64,000 nucleotides of DNA from Rhynochetos jubatus (GCA_027574665.1 CM050690.1:38416665-38480664), one strand, 5' to 3'; counted from the stretch's first letter, positions 13,326-25,970 are shown. Program-made: numbers and translations. Notes: generated by a model not told the origin, from the letters alone.

Positions 13326-14962
13326 AAAGTTGCTTTTCTCTCGTGAATTAACTTTTGTTGAAAACCTAGAGTGGTGTGAAACTGTACCTGATTCTGGTTG
13401 TGGATTGGAGAGAAATCCAGGGGTCTCACTGTCAAGACAAGAGTGTGCTGGCCATATGGCACAAAGCATTGAGCTGTCACAAATTCAGTGTCCACTGGGA
13501 TGTGTTCAGGAGGTGATGACACAATTATTTTGAGAAGATAGGCTTTTTGCTAGTTCAGTCTTCACTTGTCCTCCTACAGCCAGTAGAAAGGCACATAAAA
13601 ACTGTATCCAATTTGTTTTATGTTGTGAGGGAGTGTTTTTTTTTTTTCTTTCATTCAGCTGGGTGGCTGATATTAATGCTTATGTGAATAGGGGAACTGA
13701 TCCTGGTCAAAAGTTGTGTCTGCTCTTTTATAACTGTTTGGCTGGAGACAGAGAAACTGTTGCTGGCACAGTGGGAAGAGTAGAAAGGCAAAGATCCTCA
13801 AAATCTCCAGCCCTCAAAGCTGGAGAGGAAAGAGTAGATCTGTCCATGTCAGTGTAGCACCAGAAGTGATTAGTGCAAGTCAGTAAGATCTTGGCTGGTC
13901 TGAAGAGAGGTGGGGTGGTGTGCCTACACCCATCCAAATTTATGATGTTACATGTTATCAAAGAGGACAGATCATAATGGCCTGGCATATTAGGATCCAC
14001 GGTGTCAGAGACAATAAAAGGTAGTTTAGTCTGAAACTGGCAACATTTCTGAGGGTTTCTCTTCGTTGTCAGTACAAAACCCACCAAAGCACCTATGCAG
14101 TAGACAGTAATACCCTAATAGCAACAGGAGCATGGTAAGAGTTCTGCTTTGTTGTGCCCCTTTAGGTAGCAGAGAGTTGTTGTCACATTGTGCACCATTT
14201 GCTACAAATCCAACTAGTTTCACAGTCTAAAATTGACCAGCTGAAGTTGTTTATCCTGCTGGTTATTCTCATCCTTTCAATTCTTAGAGCTTCAGAAGCT
14301 GTTGATAATAGGTTAAATAATCCAAGAATCACTGTACAGTCACTGTACACTTGTCAACTGTACAGTTACAGCTGATACGTGGACTCAGGGCCACATTCTG
14401 AACATCTACATGAGGCTAATACAAAGAAAAAAATTATTTCAGTGTCTGAAAGAGAGAACTTGTGGCATGGATTGCTGAATTTTATTGCTTGCTCTACAGC
14501 AAAAGTATATTCAAGACGAATTCAAAGAATTGAGGGGCTTAGGTTTCAAACTAGATTTTGCTGCCTTCATGGGCAGTAAAAGAGATACCTGGGTAAGGAA
14601 AAATGTGTGAGAGAGTTCCACTTTTCCATTTACAGTTGCAGATCCAATAAAAATATTTTTGTAGTAATAAAATGGATGAATCAAGACCATTTCCCGTAAG
14701 GCCTGAGGAGCAGCTTTTTTCTCTCTTCCTTGGATTCCATTCTGAGTCACAAAATAGTAATAATAGAAGTTGTTAGACCAAGTGTTTGTAATTGAGACAA
14801 ATTCCAAGATTTGTTTTGTTGTCATTTTAAAACCTGTGAAAACAGTAACTTGTCTTTTGCTAATGAGACACTGGGTGATCAGCCTTTGTTGGGGTTCACT
14901 TGTAACAGTGGTTTACAAACAATTGACTTTGGGCCAGTGATAGCCTTCAGCATGTGTAACTT

Positions 14963-14997
14963 CCCCCCCCCCCCCCCCCCCCCCCCTTTTTTTTTTT
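14963..14997. repeat. Homopolymer tract C24 followed by T11
   Basis: Twenty-four C are followed directly by eleven T within intron 1. This is visible directly. The length is likely to be polymorphic and prone to sequencing error. Confidence 0.95.
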
Positions 14998-16539
14998 AAA
15001 CCAGTTATTAAAGTATCCTGAATGATTTCGTAACTTTGCTTTTCTATTAAACCCATTACTGTGGTTGCTGCAGAAATAATGGGTAACTACTAATGTTACT
15101 CTTTAATAGGAGTGGAAGTTAACGAGAAGGTAACCTGGTAGGTAAGGTGTGCACCATGACAGTAGAAGGCCTTGCATTCTGCTCTCCAGAGACTGTAGGT
15201 CATCTTTTCAATTTGCAGAAGTGCTACAGAAATTATTTATGAGCTTGAAAGGTGATCCAGGGTTCTCTTCTTTGATCCAGAATTCTCCTCTTGAAATCAC
15301 ATTGACAGGGGCTTTTTTTTTTTTTTAATGACTTACTCTCTCTCATTAATAGAAACCGGTGCTGTGCTATCTGCTCTTCTTTCAGACATAGTCCCTTAGT
15401 CCCTTGCTGTAGCAGTGAACAAGATGGTGTCCAGGTATGAAGTAGAAACTCCATTTGTATGGGTATTGGTTTGATCAAAGTTACATAATTACTGCTTTTG
15501 TTGGGCATTAATCAGTCATGAATAGAGGCCTTTCAAGGAAAGAAAAATGTGAATCTTCTTATGACACAAAGCCAAATCTTTTTAATAGTCAAAATAGCGG
15601 TCTAAGAATGTGATGTTGTTTGTTCCCACCAAATTGCCTGTTCTGAACTGTTACGCAAGTGCAAGTTCTGCTTGGTGTGCAGTCTTAATTATTTAGGAGT
15701 TACACATCTCTGTCTTTTCTAAAAATAAGCAGTCGCTCTAGCATATGCTGTTCCGAGAACTACAACAAGAGTAGTTCTGTGTACTTGAACCCTTTCTTCC
15801 ATAATTCCAACTCCTGAAATGTTTTTGTTCAAGCGCTGAAGTAGTTCTGATCATGAAACTCCTGGCGTTCTTTGCTTCCACTGATACAGTCTCTCACATG
15901 TTAGATGGGTGGGAGATAAAAGCTGAAAACAGGCACCAAAATGGTGTCTTCAGACTGGTGAAAATACACCATGTCAAGGGCAGATACTTCCTTCCTGATA
16001 GCCTTCTTTCCCTTCCTAATAGTTTTCTTTATTCAGTCCTTTCATCTTTCCTTAAGGATTCCTTTCTTGACTAATTTCTTATTTTGACTCAGGTTTTTTT
16101 TGTTGTTGTTGTTTTGTTTCAGTTGTCCAGCAGGATGAAAAAGTTTGAGAGTTTATCTCAGTTTATATATATACAGTATCTATCACAATTTGGCTGCATC
16201 TTTTTGAACCCTTGTCACCCTGCAAGCACTGTTTGTTCAAATTAGCTCATTTCACTCTATGTGTATAGATTTTTGTATAGAGATTTTTTTTTCCTCATCA
16301 CTTTCATTTCTCTCTGGTCTCCCCAGTTCATGCACCTCTTGCACTGACTGTTAAGCCTAACTTAACAAATACATTTGTATCCAGAATCTGCATTTAAACC
16401 ATCAGCCTGCATTGTGATGCCTTGTCATGCATATGCCATCACCTTGAATATGTGACTGTTTTTTCCAGAAGATAATGCGTGCTGTTTCAAACTCCTGAAG
16501 TGGTTTCGATGTCCAGTTAGATTAGAAGTGTCTTAAGAG

Positions 16540-19077
16540 GATTGGGATGGATGGCTCTAAGCTGTTTCATAAAGACAGACAGGGAGGGAGGAGGAGTTGT
16601 GCTCTGTGTTGAGAACCTTGAATGTATAGAAGTCAGCAACTGCAATTGTGGAAGCCCTCTCAGAGGCCTCTGGGTCAAGATCAGAGGGGTCTTCTCCAAG
16701 GGGGATCTTACAGTAGACATCTGCTTCTGACCTCCAAACCAAGATGATAAGGCCAATGAAGCAATATTTGAGTCACTTCAGCAATGTTTGTGTCAGCAGA
16801 ATCTGTGACTGCAACTACCTAGACCTTTATTGGAAGAACAATAGAGCATCTTTTATGTCATCCATCAAGTTCCTGGAATGCGTAGAGGACTGCTTCCTCA
16901 TACAAATGTTAGATGTGCTAACCAGGAGTGAGGCACTGCTGGACTTCCTACTCACAGACCAAGAAAACATTCTTTGTAGTATCTCAGTGGTCGCCTTGGC
17001 TGCAGTGATCACAATACTGTGGAGTTCTGGGAGCATGCTGAAGGTAATTACTAAGACAAAGGTTTTAGATTTTAAAAGAGCAAACTTCTCAACTGGGAGG
17101 GATTCTGTGGGAAGCTTCTATGCTGGGAGTTTTTCAAGAATGCTCTACTGGAAACACAAAACCAGTTCATCCCTTTAAGGGAAGCAGGTGGAACAAGGGA
17201 CCCCCTTGACTTAATTGCGAGCTTCCGAGTATGCTCAAAACCAGAGAGAAGTGTACCAGAGATGGAAAAATGGATTAATTCCCATTGAGAACTACAATGG
17301 CATTGCCAGGTCAGTGTGCAGAGATGCAGGTGAAAAAGTAAAAGCTCAGCTCAAATTGAAATTGGCTAGAGATGTTAAAAACTACAAGAAAGGGTTCTTC
17401 AGGTACATAAGCAACAAGCAGAATCAGAAGGAGGATACTGGCCTGTTGTTAAACATTAGAGGTGACGTAGTCACCAACAATGCTAAAAAAGGCAGAGGTT
17501 CTCAACACTTCACCTCTGTCTGTTGGTCCCCAGGCCTTAGGAGCAAAAATCCAGGTTGATGCAAATGCAGACCCACCGTCAGAGAAGGAGTAGTTCGTAT
17601 GTGAACTGTCACAGGAACCTCACCCCTTCAAATCAATGGGCCCTGACAATATCCTCTGGAGGGTGTTGAGAGCTGCCTAACATCATTGTGAGGCTGCTTT
17701 TCATAATCTTGGAGAAGTTGTGGAGATCAGGGGACATCCAGGAAGACTGGAAGAAGGCTAACGTCACCCGCATCTACAAGAAGGGCTTGAAGGAGGATCC
17801 AGGAAATTATAGGCCCATCAGTCTTACTTCAGTTCCTGGGAGAGTTATGGAACAATCCTCCTGGGGGCTATCACAAGTCAAATGAAGCATGTGATTGGGA
17901 AAAGCCAGCACTGGCTCACCAAGGGCATATCGTGCTTGACAAACCGGATTGCCTTCTGTGACTGTGTAACTTGCTTATTTAATGGGGGATGAGTGGTGGA
18001 CGTTGTCTACTTGTGATTTACAAGGTGTTCGATAGTTTCCCACAGACATCCTAAAGGAATGCATGCCTTACGATCTAGACAAGTGGGCCATGCTTTGGAT
18101 GGAGAACTGGCTGACAGGCCACGCCTGGAGGGTGGTGGTAAATAGTTCCTTTTCATACTGGCAGCTGTCACACATGGGGTCCCCCAGGGATCAGTATTGG
18201 GCCCAAGCCTGTTTAATAGCTTCCTTCATAAGTGATCTGGGTGATGGGATCAGGTGTACTGAAGTTTGCTGATGATACTGAACGGAGTGGGGAAGTGGAC
18301 GGTTCAGAAGGGAGAGCCACCCTGCAGGAAAACCTGGATAGGCTGGAAGAACATGCTAACAAGAACCTTACGAAGTTCAACCAAAACAAACGTAAGGCCT
18401 TGCCTGTGGGAAAATGTAATCCGGGGCGCAGCACAGGCTGGGATCTACCAGACTGGGGAGCAGCTCTGTGAAAAGGGTCCTGGTGGTCAAGCAGCCCAAT
18501 ATGAGTGAACAGTGTGCTGCTGTGGGAAAGAAAGGCATCACCAGCAGAGATAAAGAAGTCATTATCCCTCTACTCAGTGCTTCTCAGGCCACACTTGGAA
18601 TAGTGTGTCCAGTTTTGCTATACAAAAAATATATGGACAGGCTGGAGGGAGTCCAGAGAAGGGCCACAAAGATGATCAAAGGGCTGGGAAGCTTTCCATA
18701 TGAGGAAAGGCTGAGAGAAGAAGGCATAGGGAAGACCATATTGCCATGTTCCAGTAAAGGATGGCTACAAAGAAGATGGAGATTTCCTTTATATAAGAAG
18801 TCATGGGGTAATGACTTGAAAAGACAAGGGGTAGTGGGTACACATTACTTCTAGGGAGATTCTGATTGGACACAAGGAAGGTTTTTCATAGTGAGAACAA
18901 TCAGCCATTGGAATAATCTCCCCAGGGAAGTGATGGATTCCTCAACGTTGGACACTTTCAGGATTCGTCTGGACCAGGGTGCTAGGCCATCTTGTCTAGG
19001 CTGTGCTTTTGACAAGAATGGTTGGACCAGAAGATCCTTGAGGTCCCTTCCAATCTGGTATTCTGTGATTGTGTAAT
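16540..19077 (+). mobile_element. Near-full-length ORF2 CR1 LINE, sense, decayed
   Basis: This roughly 2.5-kb element carries recognisable CR1 ORF2 pieces in order. The endonuclease part comes first (about 16570-17160, with GGGVVLCVENLE, LWVKIRG and CNYLDLYW). A linker with LARDVKNYKKGFFRYIS follows near 17365-17430. The reverse transcriptase includes KKGLKEDPGNYRPISLTS at about 17780-17835 and the catalytic FADD box at 18265-18276. The RT C-terminus and 3'UTR come next, with a tail of ATTCTGTG-type repeats ending near 19077. Frameshifts and stops split it into many short frames, so it is inactive. It lies in the same sense as the host gene and ends about 235 bp before coding exon 2. The 5' boundary is approximate. 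Confidence 0.92.
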
Positions 19078-19310
19078 ACGGTAGAGTCCAATGTCTAAAC
19101 TATTTGGGCAATTTGAAAGGTCTCTGTTTGTAGCTTTTGCTACAACACAGTGTTTCTTTTAAGCCTTTTAATTGAAAAGCAGTCACCTCTCTGAGGTGAC
19201 ATGATGCTATTATTGCAAAAATGATTAAGAGTTTAACATGTAATGTTACCGACAAAGAATAGAAATCTGTTTTTAGCGAACTCATGCTTGAATTCTTACT
19301 TTCTGTGCAG

Positions 19311-19441
19311 ACTGCATCCTCAGCTATTAAAGGTGCTATCCAGCTGGGAATAGGATACACAGTGGGAAACCTTACATCAAAACCGGACAGAGATGTTCTT
19401 ATGCAAGACTTCTACGTAGTGGAAAGTGTCTTCCTACCAAG
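19311..19441 (+). CDS. PIP5K1B: PIP5K1B coding exon 2 (residues 24-67)
   Basis: This exon starts with [19 protein letters not shown] and contains ERDVLMQDF-type sequence (here [16 protein letters not shown]). It is the entry to the phosphatidylinositol phosphate kinase fold and a dimer-side region of type I kinases. A pyrimidine tract and CAG precede it, and GTAAGG follows. It ends in phase 2, splitting the codon for Ser67. The [12 protein letters not shown] stretch separates beta from alpha and gamma paralogues (from memory). Confidence 0.96.
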
Positions 19442-22401
19442 GTAAGGACAAACCTATTTGATTTGTTTTCGAAAGAATTTCATAAGGAAACTCTTAACTA
19501 GATATTTCAAACAAAGATTGTTTTCCAGTTTTAACAAAATGGCGTTAGAGTAAGTTTAATGTATTGAGAACTTGAAAATCATCCTGTCTTCATGCTGTCA
19601 TTGAAAATGAAGGTAGGGAGAATACTGGGAAGATCGCACTTCAACTGAAGATTTGAAATGTGTCAGCTCTAGAGAAGGAAAGTAGTTGTGACGCTTTCAA
19701 TTAAAGGAGTGGTTAATTACAATTGGAAGTAATTTGTGGATCTATATGAAATCAAGTATTATACCCCAACATTCACGTTTGTTGAATTTCCATTTAGCTT
19801 CTAAAAACTGAGAATAATACTTGACATTTTGTTGAGATATTGTCAAAATTTATGGAAATTGAAGTCCCGCAGTGTTAAGAGCAATACAAGAATTTGCACT
19901 ACACTAACATTCTGGCCAGGGCTGTAGCCTGTGACAAGGCTCAGCTCTTACTAGCTGACTACAGGTTGTGCACCTTAATTGCTTTGGATTTGGGCATCTC
20001 AGCTTGTAACACTGCCAAGTTGATAGTAGAGAATTTGTAATTACGCAGTTACACCGATGAGAGAAATCAAGGTCATACTCATTTTGGAGGTTCAGAAGCT
20101 GAAGTACAGGGCTGTGTAACTTCTTCAAGTTACATATGCTAGGAATGAATGAAGAAGTTTTAGGAAACGTATATTTCAAACCAAAGATAAGATGCTGTTT
20201 TCAGTTTTGTCTGGGTTCTTCAAAGTGCTCAGTATCACTAGAGCCCATCATTTCTGTAAGGACATGCTTATGTATGCAGTATTCCCTGAATTTGGGAATG
20301 ACTTCTGTGAGTTTTTTTAAGGTTTTTTTTGATGTGCCATTTGAACGCTGCTTTATAAACTGTTTCTAATAATTTATAATCTTAAAAATTACTGATGTCA
20401 GTAAAACAAAGTTAAACCGACAGTGTACAAAAACATTGCAGCCACTTTAAAGTTGATCTGTCCTCATGAAGATTTGCTTGATTCAACTCCTCTTTTCCTC
20501 TGAATTGAGATATCCTTTTGAGGAGAAAAGTTATTTCTTAAATGAAATTAAGTTTTTACATTACATTTTTTAGTTCCAATCGTTGAGGGTATTTGTATCC
20601 TTGTTCTGGTGTTAACTATAAGGCTTGTGCAGTTTTCTAGCCTTTCTCTTGTAGATTAGATAAATACAGAGAAGTTAGCTATGTGCATGTGTTTTCATAC
20701 ACTTGAATCGCAAAATATTTTTTGTCTAAAAACATCCAAATTACAGCTGAGAAATTTGCATATTATGTAACAAAGTTTTTATTGGTCTGAAAAATGGAGT
20801 GAGAGGGAGTGAGCCATCACACTTGTGAAAGGTGTGATTGTGACAGCGATGCAGGTTTCTGTACTTAGTTTGGCTGTGATACCAGCTTTGTTGTTCATGG
20901 AAATTAAATGAAATGTACATGCTAAAATTTTCATTACACAACACAGTTTGAGAAAAAAATCTAACTTCTGTCTTTTTTAACATGGTTTTAAAGGAACAAG
21001 TAAAATAAAATGGTTCGTAGTCCATAGCATTGCACATGTGTTCTCTCCAGTGAAACTTAATTGCATGTACACTCAGAAATGAGATTTCCCTGTTTTGTGT
21101 TGGTTTTAAGGGAGAGCCGGGAGAGATTCCTTCTGTCTTAAAAAGAAAAGAAAGGTGGAAGGAATAGCCTGTTTGCACTAACTTAAAATATATTATAAAA
21201 GCTTTAGTAGCACCTTTCTGGACAATTTCCTATGAATAAATAAAGCAAGCATATGAGGAAAATTAGACAAATGAAAGTAATAGCCAGAGCAGCACAGCTG
21301 TTTGGTTATTTTGCATAGCTACCTGGTAAGCAGGCGTATATCACATAGCGAGTCATCTTGACTGTAACAAAGAGCCTCTCTATGAAGAGCACTTGCTGAA
21401 AACATTCTCTGTGAATCTAAAAGTTGGCTATCCGTGGCAATCTCTGAAACCCATGATACGTGATTTCTCATGCTGATGCACACAAGTGTCGAATTTCAAG
21501 TCTCAGTGTAACATGGACATTAATTTATCTGAAACGTTTTCAGTCCAAAGTAGTTAATTTGCATCATTTTTAATAATTTAGGATTGCACATTATGATACA
21601 GACTTCTTTCTTGCTGGCTGGGGGTGTTGGGAGGTTGGGTCTTTCATGATGGCGTTATGTGGATCACTCCTGCGTCATATTTATAAGTAGATTTGTTACT
21701 CTAGTCAGAGATAAAAACCTAAGATTGCGTCCTCTTTCTGGATATGGCTGCACTCCCAAGGTGGTCATCACTTTTTCCTAGGATGATACCTACATGTGAA
21801 GGCAGTATTGTTAAAAGCCATTACTTTAATGACTTTTCCCATCCCCTATCCCTTTGGATTGGTCTGTGTTAAAAGCAAATAGTTGAAATCAGTCACACCA
21901 GCAGGTCCAGTGGGCAGACCTCTACCCAGAAACAATGTGGAGCAAGCCAAGCTAAGTAAGCTTTTTGCCAGATGTCTGCAGCTGGAGCTGGATGGTGCAG
22001 CAAGTGTGGTGCTGAAAGCAGGAACTTACCAAACAAGGAGCAACGTTTTTGCACTTGCTTTCAGTATGCATAATTCAGCTGCAACTCCAAGCAGGCTGTT
22101 AGCTGAACTTCCATTGTGGCCAATTCTCAGGAGCCTTTGTCTTTGCCAGCTGTGCTGGTCCACCTTCCTCCCATGTTTTCCTTGTGTCCACGCTTGCTTC
22201 GTCCCGGGCTGGGAGGGAGGTGAGAGGACAGCTGTTTTTCAGGGTCATATGCACACCAGCTGCTTTGACAGCAGCAGGGCCACTGTTAACTGGCAGTGAT
22301 GAAATAGGCTGGAGCTGGAACAGCAGCCTGCACGCCACTGAGCAAAATAGTGTTATCTGTGTCCTTTACTGTTAGGGGGAAGTAATCAACAGTTGTTGAT
22401 G

Positions 22402-22950
22402 TGTTCGTTTTAGTTGGGACAGAGTTAGTTTTCTTCACAGTAGCTCATATAAGGCTGTGGTTTGAGTTTGTGCTGAGAATAATATTGATGACACAGTGGT
22501 GTTTTCACTTGTTGCTGAGGAATGTTTGTACTACATCAAGCACCTTTTCAGTTTGATTCTGCACTTGGGTTCCCAGCTTCTTCTCTACAAGAAGCTGGGA
22601 GGGAACACAGCCCAAACAGCTGACCCAAACTGACCAAAGGTGTATTTCATTCTATAAAATGTCATGCTTAATAGATAAGTTAGGGGTGGGCCAGGGGCCA
22701 TGTTGGCGCTCTCAATCACTGTCTCTTGGTTGCTCTCTCCCTCACTGGGGCTTGCAAGATCTCCCTCTCAGGCTTGTCATGGCTCTCAGGCTTGGACTGT
22801 GGCTCTTTCTACTCAGGACACAGCTGGGCATCAGTCAGTAAGTGGCGAGTGGTTGCATCATTTGTTTTATTTTCCATTATTTTAATTACATATTATTATT
22901 ACACATATTATTTTTCTTACATACCTATTACAATTATTTTCATATTATTA
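22402..22950 (+). mobile_element. Avian ERV-type LTR, sense, 3' truncated
   Basis: The start resembles the other LTRs of this window (TTGGGACAGAGTTAGTTTTC). The body shares the block ACAAGAAGCTGGGAGG and GACCCAAACTGACCAAAGG with 59791-60354 and, reversed, with 53067-53656. The 3' part, with the conserved CAACCCACGAG block and the TG..CA terminus seen in the copy at 59791, is missing. The sequence passes straight into an antisense CR1. No internal retroviral genes are present. The assignment to an ERVL-like group is from memory. Confidence 0.82.
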
Positions 22951-22951
22951 A

Positions 22952-24416
22952 TAGAATCATGGAATGGTTTGGGTTGGAAGGGACCTTAAAGACCATCTAG
23001 TTCCAAGCCCCCTGCCATGGGCAGGGACACCCTCCACTAGACCAGGTTGCTCAAAGCCTCATCCAGCCTGGCCTTGAACACTTCCAGGGATGGGGCATCC
23101 ACAGCTTCTCTGGGCAACCTCTTCCAATGCTTCACCACCCTCTCTGTGTAGAAGTTCTACCTGATGTCCAACCTAAATCTCCCCGCTTTCAATTTAAACC
23201 CATTACCCCTTGTCCTGTCACTACAGGCCCTTGTAAAAAGTCCACGCGCACACACACACACACACACGCACCCCAGCTTCCTTGTAGGCCCCTTCAGGTA
23301 CTGGAAGGTTCTATAAGGTCTCCCTGAAGCCTTCTCTTCTCCAGGCTGAACAAGCCCAGTTCTCTCAGCCTGGCCCCATAGGAGAGATGCTCCAGCCCTC
23401 TGAGCATCCTTGTGGCCTGCTCTGGACTCGCTCCAACCAATCAATATCCTTCTTGTGTTGAGGGCCCCAGAGCTGGACACAGTACTCCAGGTGGGGTCTC
23501 AGGAGGGCAGAGTAGAGGGGGAGAATCCCCTCCCTCGACCTGCTGGCCACGCTTCTCTGGATACAGCCGAGGATATGGTTGGCTTTCTGGGCTGCCAGCG
23601 CACACTGCTGGCTCATGCCCGGCTTTTCATCCACCAGTACCCCCAAGTCCTTCTCCTCGGGACTGCTCTCAATTGATTGTCTGCCCAGCCTGTACTTGTT
23701 CTTGGGATTGCTCTGACCCAGGTGCAGGACCTTGCACTTGGCCTTGTTGAATTCCATGAGGTTGGCAGTGACTCACCTCTCCAGCCTGTCCAGGTCCCTC
23801 TGGATGGCACCCCTTCCCTCTAGCTGGTCGACTGCACCACACAGCTTGGTGTTGTCGGCAAACTTGATGAGGGTGCACTTGATCCCAATGTCCACATTGC
23901 CAACAAAGATGTTAAATAGCACCCGTCCCAATACCAACCCCTGTGGAACGCCACTCGTCTCCACTAAGACATTGAGTCTTTGGCCACAACTCTCTGCGTG
24001 CGGCCATCAGGCCAGTTTCTTTTCCATCAGTGGTCCATCTGTCGAATCCATGCCTCTCCAACTTAGAGACAAGAGCTTGGAGGAGAAGATCCCTGAATAC
24101 TCGCCAGCTTTCTTGGCCCCCTCTTCCCTCCAGGACTTCATCCCATGGAACTCTGCCAGTCAGGTCCCTGAAGAGGCAAAAGTCTGCTCTCCTGAAGCCC
24201 AGGGTAGTGAGCTTGCTGCGCATCCTCCTCACCTCCTTAAGGATGTCAAACTCCACCATTCCACGGTCGCTGTAGCTAATTCTGCCCTTGAGCATCACAT
24301 TCCCCACCAGCCCCTCTCTGTTGGTGAGAACAAGGTCCATCATGGCATCCCTTCTCGTCAGCTCCTGTATCACTTGGAGGTGGAAGTTGTCGTCGAAGCA
24401 TTCCAGAAACCTCCTG
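22952..24416 (-). mobile_element. CR1 LINE, antisense, internally deleted
   Basis: Read on the - strand, this contains CR1 endonuclease C-terminal sequence (RRFLECFDDNF, MMDLVLTNREGLVGNV). It then jumps near 24074 from RDLLLQA directly to LVSKLERHGFDRW, so the endonuclease-RT linker and the RT N-terminal half are absent. RT then continues with SGVPQG, a FADN box in place of FADD (codons at 23851-23856) and [20 protein letters not shown]. The 3'UTR and canonical tail follow, ending at 22952. A CA repeat has expanded at about 23247-23270. It is inactive. Confidence 0.92.
23247..23270. repeat. (CA)n microsatellite inside CR1
   Basis: A short CA repeat interrupts the CR1 RT/3' region. The antisense CR1 frame turns into repeated Cys-Val here, which shows that the repeat grew after insertion. 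Confidence 0.9.
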
Positions 24417-24470
24417 GGGTTGGAACTAGATGATCTTTTAAGGTTTCTTCCAACCCAAACCATTCTATGA
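24417..24470 (+). mobile_element. 54-bp CR1 3' tail in sense orientation
   Basis: The block GGTTGGAACTAGATGATC through CAACCCAAACCATTCTATGA is the canonical CR1 3' terminus in + orientation. It abuts the 5' end of the antisense CR1 without intervening sequence. It is either a second tiny insertion or part of one rearranged insertion. Confidence 0.88.
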
Positions 24471-25861
24471 AGTCTCTGCCCAGCTCCCTGAACCAGGTGA
24501 AACCTCAGGGGAAACTACTCCAAGTAACCTCTTTTCTGGTTTTTAAACATTGCTTTGGAATCCAGCAACAGAGTCGCTTACCTGGTGCTGGTGCTGCTGC
24601 AGCAGTGGCTGGAGAGTTCAGTGGGATGGTTGCACATCCTGCCTGTGCTCCCTATGCTTTGCCCTATGACTTGGCTCTGTGAGGCATGCTCTCCCTTCCC
24701 TGTGTTATGCTCTGCACCCGTGATGTCCTAGTCTGGAACCAGTTTGTTTCTTCGTGGCACATTTTCGTGCTGCAGCCATGTTGCACAAATCAGTCATTTG
24801 TGCAGCGTGGCTGCAGCAATGTTTTGACAGCTGTTTGATTCAGGCGTGGAACTGGGTCCAAGTAACGTGGCCACGGTTAGAAAGGCTTGCTGCTGAGCGA
24901 ATAAGCCTAGCTGTGTTGGGCAATGGTGGCTCTAGCTGGTCACTGGGCCATGGGGCCGTGCAGCTGCCTGTGACTTGGCAAGGTGGGCCGCTTGCTAAGC
25001 TATTCCAGCAGAGACATGCTGAGTAGGCACATTTTCAATGGTGATACTTGACAAGTTGAACAGAAGCTACTCCATTCTATCAGCTATTTTTGACTAGTCA
25101 GTCATATGTATCTACAGAAATGCAGAACATTTGGAGCAAGGCAGTATGTTCCAGGCTCCATCTCTTTTTGGTTTTGTAGATGAAGGCTGCTGTAAAGCAC
25201 AGCTGTGAGTTTGACCTTTTTGCAGCAAGCTGTTAATCAATCTTGTGCGCTTCTCTTGCTGAGACACTTTATTTTCAGTGTAGACCCTGCACGTTGAGAA
25301 CACTTGCTGTGATTTCTAATTTAGCTAGTAAGTCAGTTGATGCTGTTGACCTGTATCTACCCTGCAGCTACAGTCATCTGTACAGCAAACTGCTTCAATT
25401 ACAGATTTGTTTTCTTGTGATGCTAGTGAAAGATTATTCCATGCTGTCTGCTCTTTAATGTCAAAAGCTTGTAAAGAGTAGTGTATTATGGTAGTATTTG
25501 GATGAGAGCCCAAATGAGTAGTCAAAAGTGCTAAGAAAAGTAAAACCTTGGACATTTTAACCAGTCTGTGTTTTACCCTACATCTAAAACAGAAGTGTAC
25601 TGTCTTCTGGTATGTTTCTGAGGAGTGATTTATTAAAATGAGGAAAACTGACGCTTGCCCTTGACCTTTGTACCAAACCTGTATCATAGGTTACCTGATG
25701 GGCTAAGTAGTGTCTTTGTAATTAAAGAAGTATAAAATGCTCTGCAGGCTAGATGTGAACAGTACTGAAATCTTCACACTAACAATTAGTTGTTGTGTAA
25801 CTTATACTGCTGTATTTGTTTCCAGTTGGGCAGTTTCACAAGACAGATAAGAAAGCGGCCT

Positions 25862-25970
25862 GAATCTCAGAATGGTTTGGGTTGGAAAGGACCTTAAAGA
25901 TCATCTAGTTCCAACTGGCCTGCCATGGACAGGGGACACCTGCCTGTAGGTCAGGCTGCTGAAGCCTTTG
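25862..25970 (-). mobile_element. Short antisense CR1 3' tail
   Basis: The CR1 3' tail in antisense (AGAATGGTTTGGGTTGGAAA, then TCATCTAGTTCCAAC) is followed by about 60 degenerate bases of 3'UTR. It is strongly 5' truncated. Confidence 0.85.

Larger units (their letters stand above)
3117..19310 (+). other. PIP5K1B: PIP5K1B intron 1
   Basis: This 16.2-kb intron has a GTAAGT donor and a TTTCTGTGCAG acceptor. It holds a GT- and purine-rich low-complexity block near 8060-8205, an antisense CR1 tail at 12970-13325, a C/T homopolymer at 14963-14997 and a long decayed sense CR1 at 16540-19077. I recognise nothing else in it. The open frames in it lack family resemblance. Confidence 0.9.

Noticed and set aside
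20741-21178. 145-codon open frame on the - strand in intron 2
   Set aside because: It has no recognisable domain, biased composition, splice signals or neighbours. It fits a chance frame in AT-rich DNA.
21883-22299. 138-codon + strand open frame just before an LTR
   Set aside because: The peptide shows no motif I recognise. It ends in the intron shortly before repeat sequence. There is no evidence of a gene.
23732-24433. 233-codon + strand open frame, the longest in the window
   Set aside because: It is the complement of CR1 endonuclease and RT sequence on the - strand. The frame is a shadow.
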